Below, in pieces: positions 1-6,995 of a stretch of 20,034 nt of DNA (position 1 is its first letter; every line of letters starts with the position of its first letter). The notes beneath the pieces were generated by a model, which had not been told where the DNA came from, did no database searches, and was given only the letters and a program-made list of their open reading frames with translations. Where the stretch lies: NCBI GenBank assembly GCA_002506175.1, contig DAXB01000005.1:1-20034 (forward strand), given 5' to 3'. The position numbers were made by a program, and so were the translations under genes. The stretch comes from Methanomassiliicoccaceae archaeon UBA113. GTDB lineage: Archaea > Thermoplasmatota > Thermoplasmata > Methanomassiliicoccales > Methanomethylophilaceae.

Positions 1-336
1 GGGAAGAGGGTCGTCGGGGTCGTACGCGGAGCACCGATCCTAAATGATGTGACGAGGGAGGATGCAGTCCGTTCAGGATTGGACAGGGAGTTGGACCTGA
101 TGCTCGATACAGGTGTGTTCTATGTCGGTGTCGATGTGAAACGCATCCCGAAACAGCTTAAGAAGGAGATTCAGGATTCCGATCTGATAATCGCGAAGGG
201 GATGGGCAATTTCGAATCCCTCTCCGACGAGGATATGCCGGTCCCGGTGGTGTACGTGCTCCGTACGAAATGCAGGCCCGTGGCGGATTCGATCGGAGTG
301 CCGCAGGACCAGAACGTGGTCTATGTAAAGGGTTGA
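1..336 (+). CDS. DUF89 / ARMT1-like damage-control phosphatase, C-terminal part
   Basis: This is the last 111 codons of a gene that begins before the window. The frame is open from base 1 and ends in TGA at 334-336. It shows the C-terminal signatures of the DUF89 family: an 'ILNDVTREDA' segment near the edge, a 'D-x-G-x-x-x-V-G-V-D' stretch, the strongly conserved 'IIAKGMGNFE' (family consensus KGxGNxE), and a late 'RTKCRPVA'. DUF89 proteins are metal-dependent phosphatases of the cytosol that remove damaged or unwanted sugar phosphates and related phosphometabolites. The stop lies two bases before the next ATG, so it is probably cotranscribed and translationally coupled with the nucleotidyltransferase, which fits a housekeeping role in sugar-phosphate metabolism. 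The substrate cannot be read from this fragment. Confidence 0.85.
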   Translation, partial: GKRVVGVVRGAPILNDVTREDAVRSGLDRELDLMLDTGVFYVGVDVKRIPKQLKKEIQDSDLIIAKGMGNFESLSDEDMPVPVVYVLRTKCRPVADSIGVPQDQNVVYVKG

Positions 337-338
337 TT

Positions 339-1367
339 ATGATGGCGAAGGTAAGACAGGCAATAGTGATGGTCGGCGGGATGGGAACTCGTCTCCGCCC
401 TCTTACGGAGAATAAACCGAAACCGATGCTCTCGGTGGCGGACAAGCCGTGTATCTGGTATCTGATGAGGTCTCTGGCCCGTGCCGGTGTGGAGGAAGTG
501 ATCCTCGCATGCGGGTACAAGCCGGGAATGATGGAATCCCTCGGGGACGGAAGCGACCTGGGGATCAGGATCGTGTATTCGTACGAGGACGAACCGCTTG
601 GAACGGCCGGTGCGATCAAGAATGTGGAATCCAGGCTGGATGACACATTCATCGCCGCCAACGGGGACGTCTTCGCGGACATCGATGTTGCCAAGGAGGT
701 CGAGGAGCACATCTCCTCGGGAGCTAAGATCACGATTGCGCTCACGCCGGTCGAGAATCCGTGCGAGTTCGGAATCGCCCGCGTCGACGAGACAGGCAGG
801 ATCCTGGAGTTCAAGGAGAAGCCGAAACCGGAGGAGGTTTTCTCGAACCTCATCAATGCCGGGGTGTATGTTATCGAGAAGGAGGTCCTCAGTTATGTTC
901 CCGAGAAGCAGTTCTACGACTTCTCCAAGAACCTTGTCGCGGAGGTCATGAAGGACGGCGGACGTATACAGTCATACAAGCTCACCGGTACGTGGATGGA
1001 TGTTGGGCGCCCCCACGATCTGCTGGAGGCCAACCTCAACGTGGCCGAGAACGAGTACAGGCTCAAGAGATGGGATTCGGCGGTGGAATGCTGCACGACA
1101 GGCGCGTTCTATGTCGGACCCGGAGCATCCGTGGGCAATACCAGGGCCGTGAAGACCGTGATCTCGAAGGATTCCAAGGTCACGGATTCGAACCTCGACC
1201 GTGTGCTCATCCTGAACGGATGCACAGTAGACGGGGCCAAGATCACGAATTCTATCTTGGGAGATGGCTGCAGGGTCGGAAAGGGTGCCGTCATAAGCAA
1301 CGCGGTGTTTGCCGACAACACGGTCGTCTCGCCCGGGGAGAAAATCGAGGGCGACAGGATCGTCTGA
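339..1367 (+). CDS. Sugar-1-phosphate nucleotidyltransferase with C-terminal beta-helix (mannose-1-P guanylyltransferase-like)
   Basis: A 342-residue cytosolic enzyme that would join a sugar-1-phosphate to an NTP to make a nucleotide sugar. The N-terminal pyrophosphorylase signature GGMGTRLRPLT is at residues 13-23, followed by KPKPML (26-31), LGTAGAI, the metal-binding N-G-D of 'AANGDVF', and 'TWMDVGRPHD', the usual end of the catalytic domain. The last ~90 residues (from 'GAFYVGPGASVG') show the spaced hydrophobic/glycine pattern of a left-handed beta-helix. The frame is open further upstream into the previous gene, but catalytic homology starts just after the ATGATG at 339-344, 2 bases after the DUF89 stop; 339 and 342 are equally possible starts. 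Context (PGI/PMI-type proteins, mutase, Dol-P-Man synthase) favours GDP-mannose. A heptose-1-P guanylyltransferase (HddC role) is an alternative, because no other nucleotidyltransferase is seen beside hddA. Confidence 0.88.
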   Translation: MMAKVRQAIVMVGGMGTRLRPLTENKPKPMLSVADKPCIWYLMRSLARAGVEEVILACGYKPGMMESLGDGSDLGIRIVYSYEDEPLGTAGAIKNVESRLDDTFIAANGDVFADIDVAKEVEEHISSGAKITIALTPVENPCEFGIARVDETGRILEFKEKPKPEEVFSNLINAGVYVIEKEVLSYVPEKQFYDFSKNLVAEVMKDGGRIQSYKLTGTWMDVGRPHDLLEANLNVAENEYRLKRWDSAVECCTTGAFYVGPGASVGNTRAVKTVISKDSKVTDSNLDRVLILNGCTVDGAKITNSILGDGCRVGKGAVISNAVFADNTVVSPGEKIEGDRIV

Positions 1368-2519
1368 TCAAAGCTTGCCCTTCTGGGCAAGCGTCTTTCT
1401 TTTTGTATCAATCGCAAGCTGATACGCCGCGATGTATTTCTCTATGGATTTCTCCCTGGAGTTCTCGGAGGCCGTCCTCATGGATGCCTCTCTGACCTCC
1501 TCGGGAGCATCCAGGCATTTCCTGATTGCTTCGACGCACGATTCATCGTCATCGAACAGGTATCCGTTGACGCCGTCCTTCACTATCTCTGCGAAAGCGC
1601 GTCCGTTGCGGCATGCAACAGGCTTGCCTGTGGCCATAGCTTCCAAGATGGTGAGCCCCTGCGTCTCGAACTTCGATGCGGATACGACCATGTCTGCAGC
1701 GTTGTAGTATCTGGGGAGGTCCTCGTCGGACACGAACCCTGTGAATGTGACCTTGTCCTCCAGGCCCAGCTCCCTCACGAGTTTCTCCATATCCTCCCTA
1801 GCGGGTCCCTTTCCGACGACCAGCAGTCTTGCATCTATGTGTTTCATCGCCCTTATGACCATGTCCAGGTTCTTCTCGTACGATATGCGTCCGACATGGA
1901 CCATGACCTTGCTTCCGGCAAGGCCGTACTTCTCGGTGATATCGCTGTAAGGTAGCCCGGGATGGAAAACATCGGTCTTGGCACCGGTTGGCACGGTAAC
2001 GAGGTTCTTCGGAACCGCTCCGTGAGACAGAATCTCCTCCCCGATACATTCGGTTGGAGTGACGATAACATCCACTCTCTTGAGCACCTGTCTAAGGTAG
2101 ATCCACACGAGCTTCTGCATCGTCTCCGGTTTCATCTTTATCGGCGAGTAGTAGAGGGCAGCATCGTCGACCATCGTATGGAATGTCATGACGGTCGGTA
2201 TCTTCAGGTTGCGGCCTGCGAATAATCCTCTGACCGCCATTGTGGCCACCCCATGTATGTGGATGACGTCCGGGGCGATCTCCTTCATCATCCTCCTTTT
2301 GTTGGAAGGCCAGACGGGGACATAGTACCCTTCATACGACTTGAATCTGACAGCGGGGTAGTAGTAGACGCCTTCCTGGCGGAACTCCGGTTCCGGTTCC
2401 GGAGCGATGACGACCACTTCATGTCCGAGCTTCTCCAACGATTCCTTGATGATCGTGATGGATGTGACCACCCCGTCTCTGGTGGGGTAGTAACTGTCCG
2501 TCATCATCGCAATCTTCAT
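1368..2519 (-). CDS. GT4-family glycosyltransferase (diacylglycerol/polyprenol glucosyl- or mannosyltransferase-like)
   Basis: A 383-residue GT-B enzyme of family GT4, expected at the cytosolic membrane face, moving a sugar from a nucleotide donor. It begins 'MKIAMMTDSYYPTRDGVV', the classic GT4 N-terminal strand with an acceptor-side glycine loop. The C-terminal donor domain has 'VHVGRISYEKN' (Arg and Lys that hold the donor diphosphate) and 'FETQGLTILEAMATGKP', an intact E-x7-E motif. It resembles the branch containing archaeal and bacterial glycolipid transferases (diacylglycerol glucosyltransferases, PimB-like), but the acceptor is unknown. Its ATG overlaps the stop of the upstream VTT-type gene (ATGA), so the two are coupled. 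Its own stop abuts the stop of the opposite nucleotidyltransferase gene with no spacer (TGATCA at 1365-1370). Confidence 0.9.
   Translation of the reverse strand: MKIAMMTDSYYPTRDGVVTSITIIKESLEKLGHEVVVIAPEPEPEFRQEGVYYYPAVRFKSYEGYYVPVWPSNKRRMMKEIAPDVIHIHGVATMAVRGLFAGRNLKIPTVMTFHTMVDDAALYYSPIKMKPETMQKLVWIYLRQVLKRVDVIVTPTECIGEEILSHGAVPKNLVTVPTGAKTDVFHPGLPYSDITEKYGLAGSKVMVHVGRISYEKNLDMVIRAMKHIDARLLVVGKGPAREDMEKLVRELGLEDKVTFTGFVSDEDLPRYYNAADMVVSASKFETQGLTILEAMATGKPVACRNGRAFAEIVKDGVNGYLFDDDESCVEAIRKCLDAPEEVREASMRTASENSREKSIEKYIAAYQLAIDTKRKTLAQKGKL
1373..1404 (+). terminator. Hairpin plus T-tract terminator inside the convergent gene
   Basis: A perfect 8-bp stem GCTTGCCC (1373-1380) / GGGCAAGC (1385-1392) with loop TTCT is followed by the T-rich run GTCTTTCTTTTT (1393-1404). 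It starts 5 bases after the nucleotidyltransferase stop and lies wholly within the 3' coding end of the opposite-strand GT4 gene, whose Lys-rich tail is encoded by the T-run. It has the form of an intrinsic terminator for the plus-strand operon. Archaeal termination depends mainly on the T-tract. Confidence 0.65.
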
Positions 2520-3118
2520 TCGGAATCATCCTTCTTTCCGTCGAGCCCGAGCTTCTTCTTCCTGTACATCGACACGCAGGCGCTCGCGGCGATAACAACG
2601 ACGATCGCGACGAGCATGACACTCCTGGAAGCCTCTCCTCCGAAGAAGCTGGTGAGACTGGCTCCCATGATCATTATCAGGCCGTATTTCAGGAAGTATC
2701 CGATGAAAAGCCAGAAGATGCATTTCTTGACATCCCATCTCTTCCTCATGACTGCCATGAATGCTCCCACGAACGGAACCATCGGAGCTATCCTGTTGAT
2801 CAGCATGACTTTCTCATCGCTGACGATCAGGAAGTTCACATATCTCTTTAGAGCCTTATCGATCCATTTCGGAAGTCCGGTCTTCCTGACCACAGAATAG
2901 AGGAGGAACACCCCTGCCATCTCTCCGGCGAAACCGGCGATGAACACCAATATTCCGAATTCCCATGATACGTTGGTACCCAGGGCAAGGATGTAGAACA
3001 GCTCCGGCAGGGTGGGGACAAGCAGAGCATCGAGGAAGAACAACAGGAAAATGCAGATAAGCACCCCTTGATCCCCGAGGCATGCGAAAGCATCGAATAA
3101 AATGTCCCCTACACCCAT
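2516..3118 (-). CDS. VTT/DedA-like small polytopic membrane protein
   Basis: A 200-residue integral membrane protein with about five hydrophobic segments, including one near the start, one at 'FGILVFIAGFAGEMAGVFLLY' and one near the end. It has a short basic/acidic C-terminal tail (YRKKKLGLDGKKDDSE). The segment 'INRIAPMVPFVGAF' resembles the R-x-x-P re-entrant region of VTT (SNARE-associated/DedA) proteins. Members of that superfamily are linked to lipid scrambling and polyprenyl-phosphate recycling, which would suit a glycan island, but the match here is by pattern only. The TGA at 2516-2518 overlaps the ATG of the following GT4 gene. The start ATG at 3116-3118 has only a poor ribosome-binding match (GATAAG directly before it); a weak TATA-like AATATTAT lies about 50 bases upstream. 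Confidence 0.6.
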   Translation of the reverse strand: MGVGDILFDAFACLGDQGVLICIFLLFFLDALLVPTLPELFYILALGTNVSWEFGILVFIAGFAGEMAGVFLLYSVVRKTGLPKWIDKALKRYVNFLIVSDEKVMLINRIAPMVPFVGAFMAVMRKRWDVKKCIFWLFIGYFLKYGLIMIMGASLTSFFGGEASRSVMLVAIVVVIAASACVSMYRKKKLGLDGKKDDSE

Positions 3119-3391
3119 CTTATCAGGTTATGCATTTCATCGAGGTAAAAAAAGACGTAGGTCGGATAATATTGACCTCTTCGCTTTTTTTCGTCTCCGG
3201 AGTGGTTTAGCCGTTTCGATTCCAACCCTGTAAGTAGTGAAACCATGTCTATACCTGTAGCATTGCAACGAGAAAGGGTCAGCCATGCGGGCGGAATCCG
3301 TCCGGATGCTGTACTAAGAGAACCCGTCGTTTCCGACAATATCCGGTCTTCAAGGGTTTTATTACCGTTGGGCCATACAGGTAACGATATC
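3119..3391. other. Divergent intergenic region between the VTT/GT4 operon and the epimerase
   Basis: This 273-base spacer is the longest non-coding stretch in the window. The clearest elements are an A/T-rich patch with AATATTAT on the minus strand (3167-3174), a possible TATA for the VTT gene, and TTTTATTA (3357-3364), a possible TATA for the epimerase. The frame of the epimerase stays open back to 3245, but that extension has no Rossmann-type sequence. I see no RNA gene or long repeat here. Confidence 0.4.
3357..3364 (+). promoter_or_regulatory. Possible TATA box for the epimerase gene
   Basis: TTTTATTA, preceded by purines (AAGGG) that could act as a BRE, is centred about 31 bases before the ATG at 3392. 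This would place the transcription start a few bases before the start codon, giving a leaderless or very short-leader mRNA. No good Shine-Dalgarno site is present, which agrees with that reading. Confidence 0.4.
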
Positions 3392-4342
3392 ATGCCGGAA
3401 AAGGTATTTGTGACAGGCGGAGCAGGTTTCATCCCATCCCATCTGAACGATCTCCTCGTGGATAGGGGATACGATGTCACCGCGATCGATGTCATCGACG
3501 AGAACTCATGCAGCAACATAGCCCATCTTCTGAAGGAACCCAATTTCCATTATGTGAAGGCGGACGTGACGGATGTCGATGCCATGGTAAAGCTGACCAA
3601 GGGTGCGGATTTCATCTATCACATGGCCGCGAACTCGGATATCAGGAACGGCGGAAAGAACCCCGACATAGATTACACCAAGACATTCCAGACAACGCGC
3701 TCGATCCTGGAGGCCATGAGGCAGAACGAGATCGAGAACATGTTCTTCTCATCCACATCGGCCGTCTACGGGGACAGGAAAGGTCTCCTCGACGAGATGA
3801 CCGGCGGGCTCCAGCCCATCTCCTATTACGGGGCATGCAAGCTGGCTTCGGAGTCCCTGATCTCTGCATACTCGTACATGAACGACTTCAATGCGCTGAT
3901 CCTCAGGTTCCCCAACGTCATCGGCCCCCGTCTGACGCACGGAGTCATCTTCGATTTCATCGGAAAGCTGAAGAAGGACCCCACCAAGCTCCAGATCCTC
4001 GGAGACGGAAAGCAGAACAAGCAGTACGTCTACGTTCTGGACCTCGCCAAGGGAATATTCGATTTCTGCGAGAGGATCGAGAAGGGAGTCAACCAGTACA
4101 ACGTATCCACCGAGTCGTTCACAGACGTCAATACCATCGCTCAGCTTGTCTGCGAGAGGATGGGTCTCGAACCGGAGTTCGAGTACACCGGCGGATCGTG
4201 CGGATGGAAGGGGGATGTCTCATCGTTCGCGTATAACGTTGACAAGGCGAAGGCCAGGGGATGGAAGTACGAGTTCGATTCAACCGGATCCGTCAGAGAG
4301 ACGCTCAGGATGATCGACGTCGACTCGATCCCGCTGTACTGA
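3392..4342 (+). CDS. NAD-dependent sugar epimerase/dehydratase (extended SDR, GalE-like)
   Basis: A 316-residue cytosolic extended short-chain dehydrogenase acting on a nucleotide sugar, most like UDP-hexose 4-epimerases. The N-terminal Rossmann loop is VFVTGGAGFIPSHL (residues 5-18). An acidic residue follows strand 2 (AIDV, D33), 'HMAANSD' at 77-83, the catalytic Ser region 'SSTSAVYGD' (120-128), and YxxxK as Y146-G-A-C-K150. The substrate-domain motif 'RFPNVIGPR' is at 172-180. The start at 3392 gives the normal family length and places the Rossmann loop at residue 9; the upstream in-frame ATG at 3245 would add 49 unrelated residues. Oddity: the third glycine of GxxGxxG is proline (P15). 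The stop is separated by one base from the stop of the convergent GT4 gene. The exact substrate is unknown. Confidence 0.87.
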   Translation: MPEKVFVTGGAGFIPSHLNDLLVDRGYDVTAIDVIDENSCSNIAHLLKEPNFHYVKADVTDVDAMVKLTKGADFIYHMAANSDIRNGGKNPDIDYTKTFQTTRSILEAMRQNEIENMFFSSTSAVYGDRKGLLDEMTGGLQPISYYGACKLASESLISAYSYMNDFNALILRFPNVIGPRLTHGVIFDFIGKLKKDPTKLQILGDGKQNKQYVYVLDLAKGIFDFCERIEKGVNQYNVSTESFTDVNTIAQLVCERMGLEPEFEYTGGSCGWKGDVSSFAYNVDKAKARGWKYEFDSTGSVRETLRMIDVDSIPLY

Positions 4343-4343
4343 A

Positions 4344-5423
4344 TCACTCTTCGAGCACTTTGTTGAAAACAGAGAGCAGGTCGTCCGTGACCTTGTGAAC
4401 ATTGTAGGTCTCGGACACCTCTCTTGCTTTTACCGCCAGGAATCTGCGGAGCTCAGTATCATCGAGCAGTTGGTTCATCGCCTTCGCGAGACCTGCGGAG
4501 TCCCTGCATTTCACTTCGATTCCTCCGCTCTGCACGGTGTACGGGAGTCCGTCCGCATCGCTGTGGATGATCGGGCGTCCGTATGTCATTGCCTCGATGG
4601 CGACCGTCGGGCACGAATCGTGGATGGACGGCATCACGTTGAATAGGCATGTACTCTGGAGCCTGAATTTCTCCTCCTCGGATACATATCCCTTCATTTC
4701 GATCCTATCTTCGAGGTTGTTCTTGCGGATGAGGTTCTTGAGATTCTCTTCTTCGGGGCCGGTTCCGCACATGACGAGTTTGCAGTCGACATCCTTCATA
4801 GCTTCGATCAGATACTCCAGTCCTTTGACTTTCACGAGCCTTCCCAGGGACAGTATGAAGTCGCCCTCGGGACAGTTCTCGATGTCGGGGTAGCGGTCCA
4901 TGCAGACGTTGACGACCGAGATCTTGTCATCGGGGATCCCGTGCTCGACTATGCTCTTGCGGTGGAATTCGGTGACTATGATGACGTGGTCGTAGGTCTT
5001 CAGCGTTCTGACGAAGAGTCTGTCGTTCATGCTGGATGGGATCTTCTGCCATCCGCATCCCTCTCCCCATGTGTTATGGCAGGTGTATATTTTCTTTCCC
5101 TTGTATGCCCTCATCGCCTTGTTGTATGACGGAGCCCACCTGTAGTTGCAGTTGACGATGTCAGCATCAAGCTCGTTCAGGGCCTCAAGTACTCCCTTGG
5201 AGGAGATGTACGGGGGGTTGTAAACGTTGTAGAGCTTGGACGGAAGTCTCTTGATGTGGTATCCGTCGGGGGATTCCTCCTCCAGCTCGGTATCGGGCAG
5301 CTGCCCGGTGAGGATGGTGACGTCATGTCCTCTGGACGCGAGCTCCTTCGCGAGTTTGTGCATCCTGTGCTCGATTCCGCCCTTGTATGGGTAGAAGAAT
5401 GGGTTGACGTCTACAATCTTCAT
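4344..5423 (-). CDS. GT4-family glycosyltransferase
   Basis: A 359-residue GT-B glycosyltransferase starting 'MKIVDVNPFFYPYKGGIEHRM', with the typical GT4 glycine-rich acceptor loop (YKGGIE). The donor domain has 'LSLGRLVKVKGLEYLIEAM' (Arg/Lys for the nucleotide diphosphate) and 'SIHDSCPTVAIEAMTYGRP'. There the usual E-x7-E becomes D-x7-E, a variant known in some GT4 branches with a DxCPxxxxEAM segment. The frame runs on to 5495, but the extra 24 residues have no family likeness. The ATG at 5421-5423 is preceded by AAGGTAGG about 8 bases away, with a TATA element further up. It is transcribed divergently from the GT87-like gene and converges on the epimerase with a single-base gap. Donor and acceptor sugars cannot be assigned. 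Confidence 0.88.
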   Translation of the reverse strand: MKIVDVNPFFYPYKGGIEHRMHKLAKELASRGHDVTILTGQLPDTELEEESPDGYHIKRLPSKLYNVYNPPYISSKGVLEALNELDADIVNCNYRWAPSYNKAMRAYKGKKIYTCHNTWGEGCGWQKIPSSMNDRLFVRTLKTYDHVIIVTEFHRKSIVEHGIPDDKISVVNVCMDRYPDIENCPEGDFILSLGRLVKVKGLEYLIEAMKDVDCKLVMCGTGPEEENLKNLIRKNNLEDRIEMKGYVSEEEKFRLQSTCLFNVMPSIHDSCPTVAIEAMTYGRPIIHSDADGLPYTVQSGGIEVKCRDSAGLAKAMNQLLDDTELRRFLAVKAREVSETYNVHKVTDDLLSVFNKVLEE

Positions 5424-5459
5424 GGGAAAACCTACCTTGTTCCACACAATTTGTTTCCA

Positions 5460-5468
5460 TAATATAAT
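5460..5468 (-). promoter_or_regulatory. TATA box for the 5423 GT4 gene
   Basis: On the minus strand this reads ATTATATTA, about 41 bases before the ATG at 5423. It would start a transcript near 5438 with a leader of about 15 bases, just enough to carry the AGGTAGG ribosome-binding site. Confidence 0.5.
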
Positions 5469-5557
5469 GTCTGTGCAGTTTGGGCTCGATTTCATACTAT
5501 TATCGGCCCTTCAGCCATGCATTCACCAGATCTGTCGGGGATGTGAGGATAATTTTT

Positions 5558-5565
5558 TCTATAAT
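5558..5565 (+). promoter_or_regulatory. Possible TATA box for the GT87-like gene
   Basis: TCTATAAT follows a T-run and is centred about 30 bases before the ATG at 5592. The spacing would start transcription within a few bases of the ATG, which conflicts with use of the AGAGG Shine-Dalgarno-like site at 5582-5586. Either this is not the promoter or the SD-like match is fortuitous. Confidence 0.3.
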
Positions 5566-5591
5566 CGAAGAATGTTAGTTCAGAGGAAAGC

Positions 5592-6884
5592 ATGTCCAGG
5601 TTTCAGGATTTGTTAGGAGACCGCAGATTCTTCATCGCGTTCATTGCAGCCGTATCGCTGATATTCCTGGTCGGCACATTCATATTCGTCCAATCGGACG
5701 ACATCATGAACTACTATCGCCAGGTTCAACAGATCCTTTCTGGTCATATGCCCTACAGCGACATGCAGTTCGAGTATCCTCCGTTCGCCATCGTGTTCTT
5801 CGTGATCCCGGGCCTCGTGTCGTGGGACATCAGTTCGTACCGTGCCGCGTTCGCCGTTCTCGTCTATATCGCACTCTTCTTCCTCATCTACTACTCGTAC
5901 AAGATAGCGGACAAGTGCTCGATGGAGAGGTGGAAGGTCAATCTTCTGATCATCCTCCTTGTGGTGGTCGGATCGTTCTTCATAGTGTCCAAGTATGACA
6001 TCTTCCCGGCGACCATGATAATCATCAGTCTGTGGCTGTATATGGAGAAGAAGTATACTCTGGCATTCATAGTGATGGCCTTGGCCTGCATGACAAAGGT
6101 CTATCCGGCGATATTCCTCATAGCGATGCTGATCCCGTTCTCCGTCAGAAGGGAGTGGAAGGGATTCTTCCTGGGGTTGTTCATATTTGCGGCCGTGTGC
6201 GTCATCGTGGAGCTCCCGTTCCTGATCAACGATCCGTCGACGGCATTCGCATATCTGTCCTATCACTCGGATAGGGGACTCCAGATCGAAGCGGTCGTAT
6301 CGAGTTTCATAATGGTCCCGTCGCTGTTCATCCCTTCGGACATATCGATAATCAACAACTATGGGTCACACAATCTAACAGGGGTCCTGCCGGATTCGAT
6401 AGCACCCTACATGAATATGATCATGGCCGCATCGCTGTTGATCTTCGCGTTTGTGATGATGTACAGGATCAACAGATCCGAGAGGGCGAAAGAGAACGCC
6501 TTCTCGATAGTGGGCGCGATGTGCCTGGCGATGACCCTGATATTCATCCTGTTCAGCAAGGTGTACTCGGCTCAGTACATCATCTGGATCATACCTTTGA
6601 TGCTCTTCGTCCTGCTCCCGTTCATCGGGAAGGTCCACAAGAGGGAGCTCACGTTGTTGTTGGTGCCGTTCCTCATCTTCACGGTGCTGAGCTATATTTG
6701 TTATGTCCCTCTGTCGCAGTACAATGCCGTTGCGGTCCTTTTCACCATGGCGAAGAACATATTCCACATCATCCTGACGATGGAGGTGCTGCATCTTCTG
6801 ATGTACGAAACCAGGCCGGACGATATGACCGATGCCGAGGAGCATGGAATGTTGGAGCGTTTTTTCAGGAAATCCCCAGAGTGA
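5592..6884 (+). CDS. GT87/DUF2029-like polytopic membrane glycosyltransferase
   Basis: A 430-residue protein with around ten hydrophobic segments. It shows the layout of GT-C enzymes that take sugar from polyprenyl-phosphate donors on the outer membrane face. The first extracytoplasmic loop has the acidic 'SDDIMNYYRQ', where GT-C enzymes keep a catalytic Asp, followed by 'FEYPPFAIVFF', the YPP motif typical of GT87/DUF2029 mannosyltransferases. 'KVYPAIFLIAML' after a later helix is also characteristic. A soluble acidic tail ends the protein (TRPDDMTDAEEHGML...). The ATG at 5592 has AGAGG five bases upstream, and the hydrophobic start is only a dozen residues in. Its likely donor is the polyprenyl-P-mannose that the GT2 enzyme near 18.1 kb could make (inference). 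Confidence 0.75.
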   Translation: MSRFQDLLGDRRFFIAFIAAVSLIFLVGTFIFVQSDDIMNYYRQVQQILSGHMPYSDMQFEYPPFAIVFFVIPGLVSWDISSYRAAFAVLVYIALFFLIYYSYKIADKCSMERWKVNLLIILLVVVGSFFIVSKYDIFPATMIIISLWLYMEKKYTLAFIVMALACMTKVYPAIFLIAMLIPFSVRREWKGFFLGLFIFAAVCVIVELPFLINDPSTAFAYLSYHSDRGLQIEAVVSSFIMVPSLFIPSDISIINNYGSHNLTGVLPDSIAPYMNMIMAASLLIFAFVMMYRINRSERAKENAFSIVGAMCLAMTLIFILFSKVYSAQYIIWIIPLMLFVLLPFIGKVHKRELTLLLVPFLIFTVLSYICYVPLSQYNAVAVLFTMAKNIFHIILTMEVLHLLMYETRPDDMTDAEEHGMLERFFRKSPE

Positions 6885-6930
6885 ATACGGTGTTGCAGCG
6901 TCTCGGATTGTCGTGCGCGTTTCTCTGAAA

Positions 6931-6940
6931 TTAAATATAT
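6931..6940 (+). promoter_or_regulatory. TATA box for the SIS-pair / mutase operon
   Basis: TTAAATATAT, preceded by an A-rich BRE-like CTGAAA, sits 60 bases before the ATG at 6996. The predicted transcription start near 6963 gives a leader of about 30 bases containing GGATGGGAT as a loose ribosome-binding match. An 11-base palindrome, GTTACCGTAAC (6950-6960), lies between the TATA and the start point, a position where a repressor could act. Confidence 0.5.
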
Positions 6941-6995
6941 GCTCTCGATGTTACCGTAACACGGCAGTGGTATCAACCGGCCCGGATGGGATAAG

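Noticed and set aside
3195..3230. tRNA-like T-loop string (TTCGATTCC) in the VTT-epimerase spacer
   Set aside because: The flanking bases do not form a T-stem (no G53-C61 pair), and no acceptor stem, D-arm or anticodon arm can be drawn around it.
3245..3391. Upstream start of the epimerase at 3245
   Set aside because: The added 49 residues have no Rossmann or signal-peptide character, and the ATG at 3392 gives the family length with a TATA-like element at suitable distance.
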